Source: Parascedosporium putredinis (Eukaryota > Ascomycota > Sordariomycetes > Microascales > Microascaceae). Taken from it: a stretch of DNA of 64,000 nucleotides. A model generated the notes under the pieces. That model saw nothing but the letters and a program-made list of their open reading frames with translations. It searched no databases and had not been told where the DNA came from. Positions 1 through 11,116 of the stretch are shown one piece after another. The stretch is from positions 868,001-932,000 of the forward strand of contig CASHTG010000008.1 in assembly GCA_949357655.1 (NCBI GenBank), written 5' to 3'. The translations under genes were made by a program, and so were the position numbers. Position 1 is the first letter of the stretch; each line of letters begins with the position of its first letter.

Positions 1-1155
1 TTTGAGTTAAGCCCCTACGATATGCATCAGAGAATACACAGCGCGGCTTTGGCCATCTGTCTCTGGTATCCGGCGTACCAGGACGACAATTCTGAGCTGC
101 CACCACCACTCGCTCTTCCAGAACAGACCGACGTAGAGAAGCTATTCAAAGCCATCAATCAGCCAAGCCTCGAAGTCCTTGAAGCCATAGATGAGACTAT
201 AACCGCTTCATCGAAAATCAGCTTGCTACAAAATTCTGGCTTCCGTCAACTTTTCGTCGTTCTCGCATTACTGATCCGAAATAAGATCTTAGCCATGGCG
301 GTGATAGCAAAATTCCCCCAGGGCCAGACCATGACTTACTATTTAGTCACCAGCGAGTCAGCACATCATTAGGCGAAGACCGATACCGTCATATCGTAAG
401 ACATCCTCTATTCATCAAGGCTGCCTTTGAAGATAGCGGATGCGACATATGGATTTCCCTCCTTCGACATGGATGGGCGTCTCCCCAACCTCATATGCTT
501 TCCTGGGCTCTTACGACGACGTATACGGCGGAGAGGGCCTGCTTCGCGAACTTGCTCCATTAATGTACTCCCATCCACTCTTCACACCGGACGAAGTGTT
601 TAGTATCTTACGAAATGGCATGGAATCCGCGCGGGCTGAGCCAGACCTAGTTAATCTCTACGTCACACTATGCAACCCAAAGGACCACGGAACGGCCAAA
701 CATATCCGTGCAATAACTCACGGCGCAGCATGCTATCGCGGGGCCGAATACCTCAAACTTTTACTCCGCCATGGCGCGCACGACTTCTTCGGCATGGACC
801 CGAAGCAACATACTCCAAAATTTAAGGGAGCCATGCTGGACGAACCTTGGGACGATTACTTTGGCTACACGGAAATGAGCACAGCACTGCACTTTGCCGT
901 GAGCAAAGGGAACGTCGAGGCTGTGGAATTTCTCCTTGCCCAGCCTGGCGGCGAGGTGCAATGGAGGGATGGATATGGGCGCACGGCCTACGATTATGGA
1001 AAGCACCGGAAAATGCTGATTGTTGAGGGCAGAACCCAGCGTCCTATACCGGGGCTGGACCAAGTTTTGAAGTGCTTGAGCAGCACGGTTGGAAGGCGTC
1101 GACGCCAGAGGAAATCAAGGCGGCAGAGTGTGAGAAACCAGACCCAGAAGATTGA
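1..1155 (+). CDS. Ankyrin-repeat protein, 5' end beyond window, three apparent frameshifts
   Basis: The reading frame is open from base 1, so the start lies to the left of the window. The best-supported part is a C-terminal ankyrin signature near 880-1000 (STALHFAVSKGN, then EAVEFLLAQPGG and a DGYGRTAYDYGKH turn), preceded near 750 by another repeat-like helix (YLKLLLRHGAH). Ankyrin repeats bind other proteins; the partner is unknown. Three one-base losses seem to break the frame: at TT 369-370, at GGG 475-477 and near G 1072. With each compensated, the protein runs HGWG-VSPTS at the second and VLEQHGWKASTPEEI at the third, ending at TGA 1153-1155. At least 385 codons are present. The function is unknown; similar proteins are common and expanded in filamentous fungi. 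I am confident of the ankyrin call, less so of the first frame repair. Confidence 0.6.
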
Positions 1156-2012
1156 GGCGAGCGACTAAAGAAGACGGTAGAGAATATACACATATTGCCA
1201 TTTGACCCTGGACCGTATTTTGTAAGACTTTACTCTTCTACGTCCCTTTCGCCGGTCTATAAAGCACGTTTGTTGTCGCCGTTGCCGCGTCCTTCGTCTA
1301 ACTTTCTCTCGCCGCAACTGAGAAATCTTGGCAAATTAAGACGAGACTTGGGGACAATCAACATCAAGGTAGACTGCCATAGGGGTTTCCGCTCCCTTCA
1401 TCCATCGCGTAGAGCGAGTGGCCTTAATTCGGCCTAGCTCGTTCCCGTTACCCAGGAAAACGGAAACCTGGGCGGACACGTCGTCACTCCGACAGAGCTT
1501 GGTGTTTTGGTGTTAGCCCATCGAACCATTCTTAACCCTCTTCCTAGAAAAGGGATTGGGTTATCACTCGGCAGAACAGCCTCCTCCGGGGTTCAGGCAG
1601 CTAATCCCTCCTCCCCATTGCTCCGGCCGGGGCATGAGTCGCTCGGTTCCGGGGGTGGGTGGTAATCATGCTTATCAGAACAAGTGAGGGGACGGCTACG
1701 TGCTATAATGAGACACAAACTGTTCAATGGTACATGGAACTTTTACAAAACAAATTGCTGCAAAACCTCTGCCTTCATGCATCGAGTAGCTAGGTGGGGC
1801 GCAAAACAAACTGCATGTTGGGACACCGTATGCTTGGAAAGTTTTCTGCTTAATGTAAAGAAGAAATGCAGCTCGTATGTCGTAAGCTGACCAGTGTCCT
1901 GAACTAGCACTTGATTTTTACTAGGGAAATATACACGTTCGGGCTGTGACGGCGCCTGCTAATAGGAGCCCTCAATCCCTTCGAACATCCTCATAGACAC
2001 CTCAACTTCCAA
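1156..2012. other. Intergenic, no gene seen
   Basis: About 850 bases between two convergent genes. Short open frames here show no recognisable protein or codon pattern. A C/G-rich patch near 1560-1660 has no tRNA or repeat structure that I can recognise. Confidence 0.6.
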
Positions 2013-3051
2013 TCACCTTGCTTCATAGACATATAGAGTGGAGTGCTCTTCATCCGGCAAGAAATATAGCCTCAATTTGCCGTCAACGAGTGCAAGGTCG
2101 AAGGGATTTTTAGCCATGTGCGCGCCCTGTTCCGTGACCATGGGGATAGGGACCTGAATCAGCGGCGTCATGGTGAGCACATCCACGAGGGCAATACCGC
2201 CGATAGTCACCTTTGCCTGCTGGCCATCGCCCCCGCCAATGTCAGCGATGCCACCGCAGGCCATGACGGCGCGAGAGTCCAACGCCTTCGACCGCCCGAG
2301 AAATTTACAGTCCTGGTAGTCGATCCAACCGCTTGGATTCCTCGTGGTCGCCAGAGGTGTGGTGAAATCCGGGACAGGTTCCACGGGGTATCGGAGGGAC
2401 CACTGCGAGGCACGGCGCGAACCCCAATTGAGAGTGGTGAGCTCTCCCGTCGAGAGGTCGTGCACGATTCCACCCTGGTGGTCGCGAACGCGGAGTATCG
2501 GTTCGGGCTCGAGCGTGGAAGGCCGCAAGCGGACCAGCGTGGCGGTGGAATTGGGGCGGTATTCGCTCAGCGTAGCCCAGAGGTAGGTGCCATCATAATC
2601 AAGCCCGCCATTGTGGTACTCGAGATCCCCGCCTTGGAGATGGAGGCATCTGCCACACGCTTGCCGGCACCGTCAAAGACTATGACGTGGGCGAAGCCGA
2701 TGCCGGCGGAGCGGTCGGTGCCGTTGATCGGCTCGGGGTATTTCACGGTTCGCTCAATGTACTCGCCCGCGGAGACGAAGTAGCGATCCGCGCCGAGGCG
2801 AACGATGCCCTCGGGTTCCCACGTGGGGCCCTCAAACTCGATCTTTTCCACGAGGTTCCACGCCGTGGAACGGTCTAGCGCAGCGAATTGGCGAATAATC
2901 TCCTCGGACTGCGATGAAGGTCCGGGAAGGGCAACCTCGCGGGGGCGATAGTGTTGGCCGTATGATTATGAAAATAGGTGATATTGAGTGCAGCCTCGGT
3001 CACAGCACCGGCGAACGCAACGGCCGCGAGTGAGTGTAAAAGGGGCTTCAT
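2013..3051 (-). CDS. Secreted DUF6454-family protein (two apparent frameshifts)
   Basis: Begins at ATG 3051 with a signal peptide (MKPLLHSLAAVAFAGAVTEA) and, with two one-base repairs, codes for about 346 residues without introns. Diagnostic family stretches are GPTWEPEGIVRLG, YFVSAGEY, INGTDRSAG, FAHVIVFDGAGKR, DHQGGIVHD, TTLNWGSR, IDYQDCKFLG and a C-terminal STLYVYEA. DUF6454 is a conserved secreted family of unknown function, shared by fungi and bacteria, probably with a beta-propeller-like fold. The frame breaks at the G run 2941-2945 and the C run 2627-2630 (each one base short); the repaired sequence gives EVALPGPSSQSEEIIRQF and AGDLEYHNGGLDYDGTYLW, both expected for the family. It faces the pyrophosphatase gene across a shared 0.9 kb upstream region. 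The family call is firm; the biochemical role is unknown. Confidence 0.82.
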
Positions 3052-3930
3052 CGTTGCAGAGACGAGGTCCGTTGCGAGGGTGATCAGGCCGGGAACGCTC
3101 ATTCCCGGAACGCCGCTAGGCCGGCTCCCCGGACCAAGCCACGGGCTAGCTCTTTTATGTATTCGTCCCTGGCTTTTTTTCTCCCTATTGATATCGCGTC
3201 TTGTGTCCCCTCTCTTGGCGAGGTGAACGATAGGTTGGTGGGATGGAAGGAGTGCTGCATCCCCCAAGAAGGAGCGTGGTTGTCTCTTGTTGATCGCTCA
3301 CGTGGGGAGTTCAAGCCCGCGATTGGCCCCTTCCCTCTTTGAACCCCACCAAAATCCACTGCTCCATCAGTGGAATTCTCCGGATCCGGCACTGATGCAC
3401 ATCACTGCCAAGACAGATGGGAAAACACACGTGCGCACACGACAGTCTGACAGCCCACGCCTGGTGGGCGTCTTGCGGCCGAGAATGCGACTTTACTCTT
3501 TAGCTCACCGAACGCGCCCTTGAACTCCTGCAACCTAAAATTACCTACCCGGTAGCGCGGCAGCAGGGTGCATGGCTTGCGTCTCGTCCGCGGGAGTGAG
3601 ATGCGCGATATCCACAGACTTCCATGGCAAATGTGACAAACACCTGCGACTAATGATGGGAACGGGCAAGGCTTGTTGAAGATTAACCCTGGTCTCTTGG
3701 CTCTAAGAAAAGAGGGGATGAGGGAAATGGTAACCAGCATATATATCCCAACGGTATCCAGTGATAAGATGGTCACATATAATATGGTAGTTGTAGCTCC
3801 CTTTCAACTGAATTGAATCTCGTGGTATTCGTCCGCGTTTATTTTCTTGTCGCTCATTTTCCCGGTTCAACTCGGCGCCTCTTCCACATTTTCAATCTAT
3901 CCTAATTGACCGCTTGTATCCAATCCCGCA
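3052..3930. other. Divergent promoter region
   Basis: Non-coding interval between the DUF6454 gene (minus) and the pyrophosphatase gene (plus). It should hold both promoters. No tRNA, repeat or conserved protein seen; open frames on both strands lack recognisable domains. Confidence 0.6.
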
Positions 3931-5359
3931 ATGGCCGCCAAACCCTTCCTCGCGCTCCTTCTTGCCGGAGGGGCCCTCGCCAATTCTTGTCCCGCCATCA
4001 ACTGCACCGAAGGCTCCCCGATTAGCGACTACACGACCCTTCGCCTCCGGGAAGTCGGAGCTCGCAACACCTTGGTAACAGTTTATCCTTGCATAAAACC
4101 CACCGTAGCACCGGCCCCACTGATCTGACATGACGTGCGCTGTGATTGTAGGACTGGAGGGTCTGGCTGCTCCGGGACGGAAGGCCCATCTCGTTCTGGC
4201 ACGATGTACCCACCTACCCCGATGAGTCTAACCACCAGATTGTCAACATGGTGGTGGAAATTCCTCGCTGGACCAACGGCAAGCTGGAGATCAAGAGAAG
4301 CGAGCCTCTAAGTGCGTCTCTGCCTCTCTTCCTCTTGACTATACCCCGAATACCCCAGGGCTGTCTTTACCGGCCTCTAACACGTATATAGACCCCATCT
4401 TCCATGACGAGAAGAAGGACCTCCCTCGATTCGTGGAGAGTGTGTGGCCTCACAAGAGCTACCCTTTCATCTATGGTTCCGTGCCACAGACATGGGAGAG
4501 CCCCAACTTCAAGCACAACTTTACCAACTACGAGGGTGACAACGACCCCGTCGACATCATTGATATCGGTAACGAGTACGTCAAGAGCCCGTTGAAAGAT
4601 AGCCCCATGCCCCATACGCTGACGAATCCAACTCTAGCCCTGGCTATGTCGGGCAGGTCAAGCAGGTCAAAGTTCTCGGCGGCCTAGCTTTGGCTGATGT
4701 AAGTGATTTACCCCCATCCACCCAGCTCCGGTGAGCACCAAAAGCTGTGCAAAATACTAACTCTTCTGTTGCCTCTAGGGCGAGGAGACTGATTGGAAAA
4801 TGATTTCCATTGACGTCAACGACCCTCTTGCTGCCCTCGTAAACAGTAAGTTCTTTGGTCGTTTATTCGGTTTTGATCCCGGGGAAAATTCAATTCGCAT
4901 GCTGATTCTTGTAGCCGTCGAGGACGTTGAGAAGTACCGACCTGGTCTTATTCAGACCTACCGTGACTGGTTTACTGTAAGTTGAACCCGCAAATATGGC
5001 ACGATCACAAAAATTCTAATTTCCTCCCAGTACTACAAGGTCGCCCGTGGTGACGGCGTGATTCCCATCGTCGGAGATACCTGGCAGGATGCTGAATTCG
5101 TCATAAATGTGCTCGAGGAGAGCCACGGCTTCTGGCAGGACCTCGTGGCTGGCAAGGTCGATTCCAACGAGATCAACTATAACCAGACCTCTGTTGCAGA
5201 TCTCGAAAGCTTCGTCTCCGCTGCCAGGCGGCCGGCGAATTCGGCATTCCCAAGAGGGACGCGAAGCAAGCTGCCGCCGCCATCCCGGAGAAGTATACCT
5301 GGTGGTACTATCTCGATGCTGATTACAAGCTCATCGAGCTTCCCGGTTCGACCGCGTAG
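3931..5359 (+). CDS. Secreted soluble inorganic pyrophosphatase (family I)
   Basis: Hydrolyses pyrophosphate to phosphate. Seven exons: 3931-4074, 4152-4311, 4392-4590, 4638-4698, 4779-4845, 4915-4976, 5031-5359; all phases close, although the donor after 4590 (GTTGAA) is weak. The family I signature DNDPVDI sits after 4535, within YEGDNDPVDIIDIG; other family blocks are NMVVEIPRWTNGKLEI, SVPQTWESPN and GYVGQVKQVKVLGGLAL. The N-terminus is a signal peptide (MAAKPFLALLLAGGALA), so this is the extracellular fungal branch rather than the cytosolic enzyme. One base appears lost from CC 5224-5225; repair restores a tail with KYTWWYYLDADYKLIELPGS and stop at 5357-5359, which is typical of the family. 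The role is probably phosphate salvage outside the cell, in keeping with the secreted acid phosphatase at 16.5 kb. Confidence 0.88.
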
Positions 5360-5865
5360 GGCGGTGTCGTGTTCCGTAAAGAGGTAGACTCCTAAGGGGG
5401 TGATGGTGATTACTGGGCTTCATGTGTATGATAATTATAATTTGCCTGGCCTTTTGAGCCAGCTAATCTTAATATAACGTAATATTCGGGCTCTTCACAC
5501 TTCCTTTTCAGGCACTTGAGCCTGGTTGTAACCTCCCAGCGACTGTTTCTTACCATCGCGAAGATGTTCGTCGCCACAATTACGGCACCTGGCAGCTGTG
5601 TGAAACGAGATAATCCATTTGGAGAACGCAAGGAAATATGTGGGGATCGGAGAAATTCGGGGCTCCTTTGAGGCCCTTCTTCTTGCTCTCTTCCCCTTTC
5701 GAGTGTTCTTCCGATTCGCCCTCACACGAACAGCCACCTCCTTGTCATCTCTTGCTTGGCTGTGGGGCATTGAGAAAAGCCATCCTCGAGTGGCTGCTTA
5801 TTCCCTCACCACTGCGTTGGGGTATATGGGTTTACTTTCGACGGATATTTCCGCAATCAACTAAT
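5360..5865. other. Intergenic, pyrophosphatase 3' flank and tRNA upstream
   Basis: No coding sequence recognised. It contains the 3' untranslated region of the pyrophosphatase gene, which is AT-rich near 5420-5490. Confidence 0.55.
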
Positions 5866-5953
5866 GGTTCGGTGGTGTAGTCGGTTATCACGCTTGTCTC
5901 ACATCTCCACTGAGGCACACAAGAGGTCCCCGGTTCGAACCCGGGCCGAGCCA
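5866..5953 (+). tRNA. tRNA-Val (anticodon CAC) with a 14-nt intron
   Basis: A full cloverleaf folds: acceptor GGTTCGG with CCGAGCC (one G-U pair), D arm with AGTCGGTTA loop, anticodon stem CTTGT/ACAAG, and T arm CCCGG-TTCGAAC-CCGGG. The anticodon CAC is at 5900-5902. The loop is interrupted after position 37 by an intron at 5904-5917, the standard place for eukaryotic tRNA introns. The discriminator base is A 5953, followed at once by a T run (5954-5959) that serves as a Pol III terminator. CCA is not encoded. Confidence 0.9.
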
Positions 5954-6537
5954 ATTTTTTCGCCTTTCTCCTCTCTCCTTCCATTTCTTTTTTTTTCGAC
6001 GACCCCAACTCTCATGTTCGCACAAAACCAGTGAGAGAAGCCCGTGGAGATAGTTTACGGACGATAATCCCTGTCGTCGAGTTTCGGCCATGAATGCTCT
6101 ATCAAGGGCCGCAAATCTTGGAGAAACAAGACGTGAATACACCAACACATTGGCTTTATTTAGAATTGATAGCCGCAAAAACAAATAGTAATCATTACTC
6201 GTAGGCCAGCAGCCGCCTTTCCTGAACTAGGAACCAAGAAGCTATATAAATGGATGTAAACAAACTCGCTGTGTACAATCTCTTCCCAAATCATCACCTC
6301 GTGACAGCGACAAATTTGACCTTGCTGCAACCCCATCCGTCCATCAGTATCCAGCGGGTTAGAGCCAGTGGCCCAAACTATCCATATATTCCAAATTTCG
6401 TCGAGCCCTTGAGCTCCTTTGCCTGTGCAAATTTGTGCCTCACTGTACCTATTTGTCAGTATCTTCCATGATATAGGAGGACCCTTATACAAGGAACGAG
6501 TAGGATCTCTGAGCGGAGAGGGTACTCGTCACACCGG
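5954..6537. other. Intergenic, no gene seen
   Basis: Starts with the Pol III T-run terminator of tRNA-Val. A good minus-strand donor (GTAAGT, near 6540-6545) and acceptor (CTCAG near 6510) could add a short extra 3' exon to the PPSY-motif gene; otherwise nothing is recognised. Confidence 0.5.
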
Positions 6538-7249
6538 TCACTTACCTCCATCTACACCCTCATAGAGGGAATCTTGATGCTCGGCCGAGTATTGCCATAG
6601 CCTACAGCACCACAGAGCGATCAGGGCATCCACCGTCTGCTGGGGCAGCGATGCCGTGACGACCAGCCTATGTTGGTCCTCCCCTCGTCCTCGACCGCGA
6701 TATGCTTGCCTTGGCCGTCGACCCACTCATATCTCCCATTCTTCTGCTTCATCTCAAACACGGGCGTTCCGTCCTTCACAAACGACGCCACGTTCCACTT
6801 GCTGCTCTTCCCCGTGGGGTCCACCGGGAGCGCCTTCCAGGACAAACGGCCCGGCACCCGGGATTTCTTCAGCCCAAAGCAGCCGAGCGACCGCCTCCGG
6901 CTCTGGGGCGCCGCGTAAAAGCCCGGGCTATCCGAGGGAAGCGAGGACAGCGTGCCGTGAACGCCCTTGACCAGGCGCAGGTCGTAAATATGCCGCGTCC
7001 GCTCGCGCATCGCGGGGGCCGCGTCGGCGCTGGAGTGGAAGCGGCGGTCCACGCGCTCAAGCTCCACCTCGCTGGTCGCGTGGGACAGAGACGCGACGCC
7101 GCGGTTCAGCCGGTAGAGCAGAGGTGCATCGGCGGACTCGGCGTGGATCGTCTGGCCCACGAGTACGTGGATGGTTGGCTGGAGAATGGGGTTGACGTCA
7201 TTCGCGACATCGTCGTACGAGGGGGTTGGTCGTGATTATCGATAGACAT
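6538..7249 (-). CDS. Conserved fungal protein with N-terminal PPSY motif (two apparent frameshifts)
   Basis: Starts at ATG 7249 (MSIDNHDQ). Repairing one base in the G run 7221-7225 gives PPSYDDVANDVNPILQPTIHV followed by VGQTIHAESADAPLLYRLNRG; repairing the C run 6681-6684 gives EDEGEDQHRLVVTASLPQQTVDALIALWCCRLWQ. The repaired frame is 237 codons and closes exactly. The middle contains basic turns (SRRRSLGCFGLKK) and a WNVASF..FEMKQKNGRYEWVDGQ block that looks like a compact beta domain. PPxY motifs bind WW domains, for example of Rsp5/Nedd4 ubiquitin ligases, so a trafficking-adaptor role is possible but only inferred. I recognise the sequence type as a conserved fungal protein of unknown function, not a named family. 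The C-terminus may change if a GTAAGT donor just before the stop is used. Confidence 0.62.
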
Positions 7250-9200
7250 GGTGGGTACGCTGCGGCTGGCCTGTCGTGGAAACAAGGTTGGTAGGCTCGG
7301 GTGGGCGCCTCTAGGATTCTATTATAGTTTTTTTGTTTGCTCTTTCGGGTCGGTTGGGATTGGCGGTGCCAGTTCCTTTTCTACTGTCACTTTCGCCCCT
7401 TTGTCACCTTTCCTGTTGGTAGGATCAACGTGCGGGAATCAGCGCGATCGGACAATCCTAAGGATGCGGGGATTGCCAAAGTTCCGTCTTGGCTTCTGGA
7501 ACCCTCAAACTGTGAGGGGATGGTGCCAAGAAGCGCTAATAATGAAAGAAGAAAAAAGGATGAGAAATAACGAGAAGACGTGGGCATGGTCACGAGCCTA
7601 GTAAATAAGAAATCCTATGGCGGGATAATGGCTTTGTCAAAATGAGGCCCTACCCAATCCTCCAAGCCCTCTCGGGGTAGGCGATATTATTTGTATTCAG
7701 CCGGCGACTGAACGCTGAGTGTGACAGAAGGATCTGGCTTGGAAGTCGCCGTAGGACGAGGTGGGATTTCTTCCAATCATTCAATACAATGGATCAATGT
7801 ATTAGCAAGTCGGACGCCTCTGCTCCCGATGAAAGCGCGAACTCGAAAACGGTTGGCTGCTGCGACGTTGAACGCCAAAACGGCAAGATCGGTGGAACAT
7901 GCGTCATCGCAGTGTGCCCTCAGTCTCTGCTGCTCTTGCTTTTGATCGGCGGCTTTCGAGGTGGCTCAGCGCACTCATGACATTAATCCCGCCAGGATTT
8001 TAGATTTGCAGCCAGTTCGACTCCCCGAAACATGAAATCTTTGATAACAGGGCGGTGCAGGGCTCCCGAGGTGCGGTCAGACGATTGACATAAGCACAGT
8101 CGTCAAAGCAGCCCCGGGAGGGCTACCCGGCTGTCGGATCCGAGCAATAAGTGGATTTGATCGGTATTTCCCCGCGATACCGATCGCGTGCCCGGACACA
8201 CCCACCGCCATCGTCATGCATGCTTTAACGGAGCATGTCCTGAGGTACATCGGGAACAGTCACCTTGAAAATATCCAATTCCCGTCTCTTTACGTGTCGA
8301 TTGCCAATTTCTATCTCTCTACCGAGGTATGCGGATTATATTTTGGCCTAGACCCCTGTTGTCAGGGAAGCAGTAGAGGGCTTATCCTTGATTTTCGTCG
8401 GCATCAACGCACGAATTCAAAAGGCGGACAGCGGTCAGTCGAGGATTTAGGGAACGATCATTGTAGATGAGCATAAGACAGCAGATTATCGGGCCTGCGG
8501 CCCTTTGGCGAGCCGTAGGAAAAGGTATCATGGTTTTCAACGTTTCAGCCTTACCAGCACGATAAGCTTCGTTATCAGGATAACTCGACGACGAAAAATG
8601 GGAATGGCCGAATCTGTCCCCGCCCCTTTACAACTTTACAGATGACGAGATGGAAAGACGACTGCCTTGCTTCGTTCTACACTAAGGCGGATCAATGGAT
8701 AGATCTGCACCTCAATAAAACTCACGCACTCTTTGGGGGAAAGAAGGACCTGAGCTGAAAGCGAGGAGGCTTTGGGCACGGTTGGGGTGTGTCCTAGTAG
8801 CCAATGAGGCCCAGGGAGTAGCAGCTCACAAATTTAAGCTGCCAATAATTTGATCTCGACCCCTTGCCAGACTACACCTGGATATGAAGTACCTGAGCAC
8901 CTGCGGAATTATTCCAGGCACACTTCGAGATTTCGTGCTTCTTGCGGAGTGTTGTGCGCTGGCCGCTTATCTCGCCGCAACATGGTCCTAAAAGTCGCGA
9001 GTGCCATACATGGCTGGGGCTAATGTGATAAAAAGGCAGCCCTATCCTTTTCTGACCCCGAATCCTCACCAGCCGGTTTTATCGTTTCCTACGGGTCGCT
9101 TACTCTCGTTCATAGTCCGACCTTCGATCTCGCACCCGTTTAGCTGCTTCTTAGCCGCCTCTCGTTCATCTAATACTGCTTCTGACCAACCGAAACTACC
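7250..9200. other. Gene-poor interval of about 1.95 kb
   Basis: No protein family, RNA gene or mobile element is recognised on either strand. Short open frames near 7340-7600, 7720-7980 and 8216-8470 have no domain and no shared codon pattern with neighbouring genes. The last 200 bases are pyrimidine-rich and precede adhesin-like gene A, so they probably form its promoter and leader. Confidence 0.55.
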
Positions 9201-10009
9201 ATGAGGCTCATCACGGCAGCTCTTATATCAGCGGCGCCTCTGGCGCTGGCTTTCAATGCTGGGCCTCCGCCCCTGCCGAACCCAGCGACCACCCGCTCTC
9301 GGTGTACCAAATCTGTAGGCTCTTTGCCCCCTCCCCAAATAACCGTGCACTTGTGTTGTTGGTGGCGAGCCTTCTCATCCCGCCTTTCTCCATACTGATG
9401 GCAATCTTCTTTATACAGAAATCAATCAAGACTGTCACGGAAACATATACAGACTGTTCAGGGGTGGGAGGGGTAACTGTGACTGTCTCGACAACCGTTA
9501 CTCTGCCCGGTTCTGGGGAAGAAACGACGGTCACGATCCCCACCACCGTCACTTTGCCTGGGGAGGAGACCACGGTGACTATCCCGACAACCGTCACTTT
9601 GCCCGGTGAGGAAACTATCATCACCTACGTCATTCCTGGAGGAAACTACAGTGACCATTCCAACAACAGTCACCTTGCCCGGGGAAGAGACAACCGTTAC
9701 TATTCCCACAACAGTCACCTTGCCTGGGGAAGAGACAACTGTTACTATTCCTACAACAGTCACCTTGCCCGGCGAAACAACCACAGTTAGAACTACAGTT
9801 ACTCTCATTTAACCGATGTTATCGCCCTGGGGAAAGTTGTCCGTAACGGTGATGCTAGCCAAGGATGGCAGAACCAGCTTGCAGTCGTTAATAAGTGGGG
9901 GAAGGGGCTATAGTCAGATTCAACAACTTGGCCGCTGCCTAGCTCTACTACTGTCCCCGTTCTCGACGGCGGCACCCTGACTATTTTGGCGGGCAGTGAT
10001 GTGCTGTAG
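9201..10009 (+). CDS. Adhesin-like secreted repeat protein A (frame broken)
   Basis: Exon 1 (9201-9314) encodes a signal peptide MRLITAALISAAPLALAF and a TRSRCTKS junction; the intron is 9315-9418; exon 2 begins KSIKTVTETYTDCSG. It then carries about six tandem copies of a 15-residue unit, TVTIPTTVTLPGEET (45 bp). The frame breaks near 9638-9639, where sibling repeats have GGGG but this one has GG, and again at TTT 9808-9810. Downstream the coding signal continues (KVVRNGDASQGWQNQL, then a tail ending near 10009), echoing the NGDFEAGDQGW start of the C-terminal domain in gene B, but with further breaks. Thr-rich repeats of this kind are heavily O-glycosylated and project domains from the wall. 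The real 3' end is uncertain; this copy may be truly decaying on top of sequencing errors. Confidence 0.55.
9500..9800 (+). repeat. 45-bp coding tandem repeat (TVTIPTTVTLPGEET units)
   Basis: Roughly six imperfect 45-bp units, each encoding a Thr/Val-rich segment ending in LPGEE. The nucleotide similarity of the later copies (from about 9650) suggests recent unit duplication. Limits are approximate. Confidence 0.75.
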
Positions 10010-11116
10010 TTTTTCGTCCTATTCCAGCCATGTGTCGGGATCGGGACCTTGTGAGAGTATCTTGTACCAGGATGATCTTGTGATTCCGCGATTCGATGAA
10101 CTTGGCCAACATTTACCTAATGCTATCAAACATGGCGGTTAAATTCACACCACCTATAGGTGCTCCAAGGATCACTGAGAGAATGGTAGAACTGGACGGA
10201 AGATTGATTGTGGGCCAGGTTTAACATGCGCCGTGATACCGTCGAGCCCGTGGTGCGATATGTAGCGCCCCTTGCTGGTTCTCTATATCCCGAGTATAGC
10301 CCGTGACTTAGGCACGAGCTTTCACTATCTCTTCTGTCGACGTCCAAGAATGCAATCTAGCTATTATTCATGTGATGTCGCAGCGACTAAGGTTTCTCTT
10401 GTGGTCAGTTGCTCAAAGAGCAGGCACTTCGCGCTTGCCTCACGACGCGAACTGCAAGCTGAACAGGCGACCAAACCCTTTTCGAGATAATGTGTGGGGC
10501 AATAATTTGGGATGGCCTTGACCTGCAAGGGGCACACGCCTTGAACTGTCCGTGTCGCTGGGGCTGAGATTCAATACTGAATATTCAACAGCCGGTCGAC
10601 TACTCACTTTGATTTTTTCTTCGCTTCCCCAGCAGCTTGGAAATTCGGATGTCCAGCACGGGTCGAAGATCTCGTCGATTTAGACTCCAGACTCCGACAA
10701 GCTCGCGGCTTGGGTAAGCCAAAAGTTGCACATCAAGGGCTTATTGCGGCTGGCGGGCCCTCATCATCTTAATGTCCCTCCCGACGGAACCGACGGAACC
10801 GCTTCCCACCGTCGGGAGGAAGTGCGGCGAGACTGGGCTGGATCAGGCCTAGCACAATTGCCAGTTTGGGCGCCGAGCAGACTATCGAAAATCGGCATCT
10901 CCTAACGAATAGTCCGCAGATCTAATAGTGTAAATACACAGGGGAAAATAGGAAATCCATCATAATACTATGCCCCTTCACCCATCTTGTAGTTTGGAGC
11001 TTGCCTCCAGTTCCTCCTTTCATCAATCTCTCTCGACTCGGCATCGAACTTTCGCCGTCCGCTCCTTTCCAGAATTTACTGGTGTCGAGGTTCCTCAACC
11101 ATCAGCGCTCGGAAGC
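10010..11116. other. Intergenic between paralogous adhesin-like genes
   Basis: No gene recognised. It holds a perfect 11-bp inverted repeat at 10777-10787 and 10809-10819, annotated separately, and a pyrimidine-rich leader just before the ATG of gene B. Confidence 0.55.
10777..10819. repeat. Perfect 11-bp inverted repeat with 21-bp spacer
   Basis: Arms CCTCCCGACGG and CCGTCGGGAGG are exact reverse complements. The spacer repeats CGACGGAACC of the left arm. It lies about 300 bases before the start of adhesin-like gene B. It could be a protein-binding palindrome or a hairpin; function is unknown. Confidence 0.6.

Noticed and set aside
2118..2783. Plus-strand 221-codon frame opposite the DUF6454 gene
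   Set aside because: Antisense to a recognised family; no domain.
9253..9808. Minus-strand open frames with VTVVGIVTVVSSPGK repeats
   Set aside because: Reverse-strand reading of the gene A repeats; no start context, signal peptide or domain.
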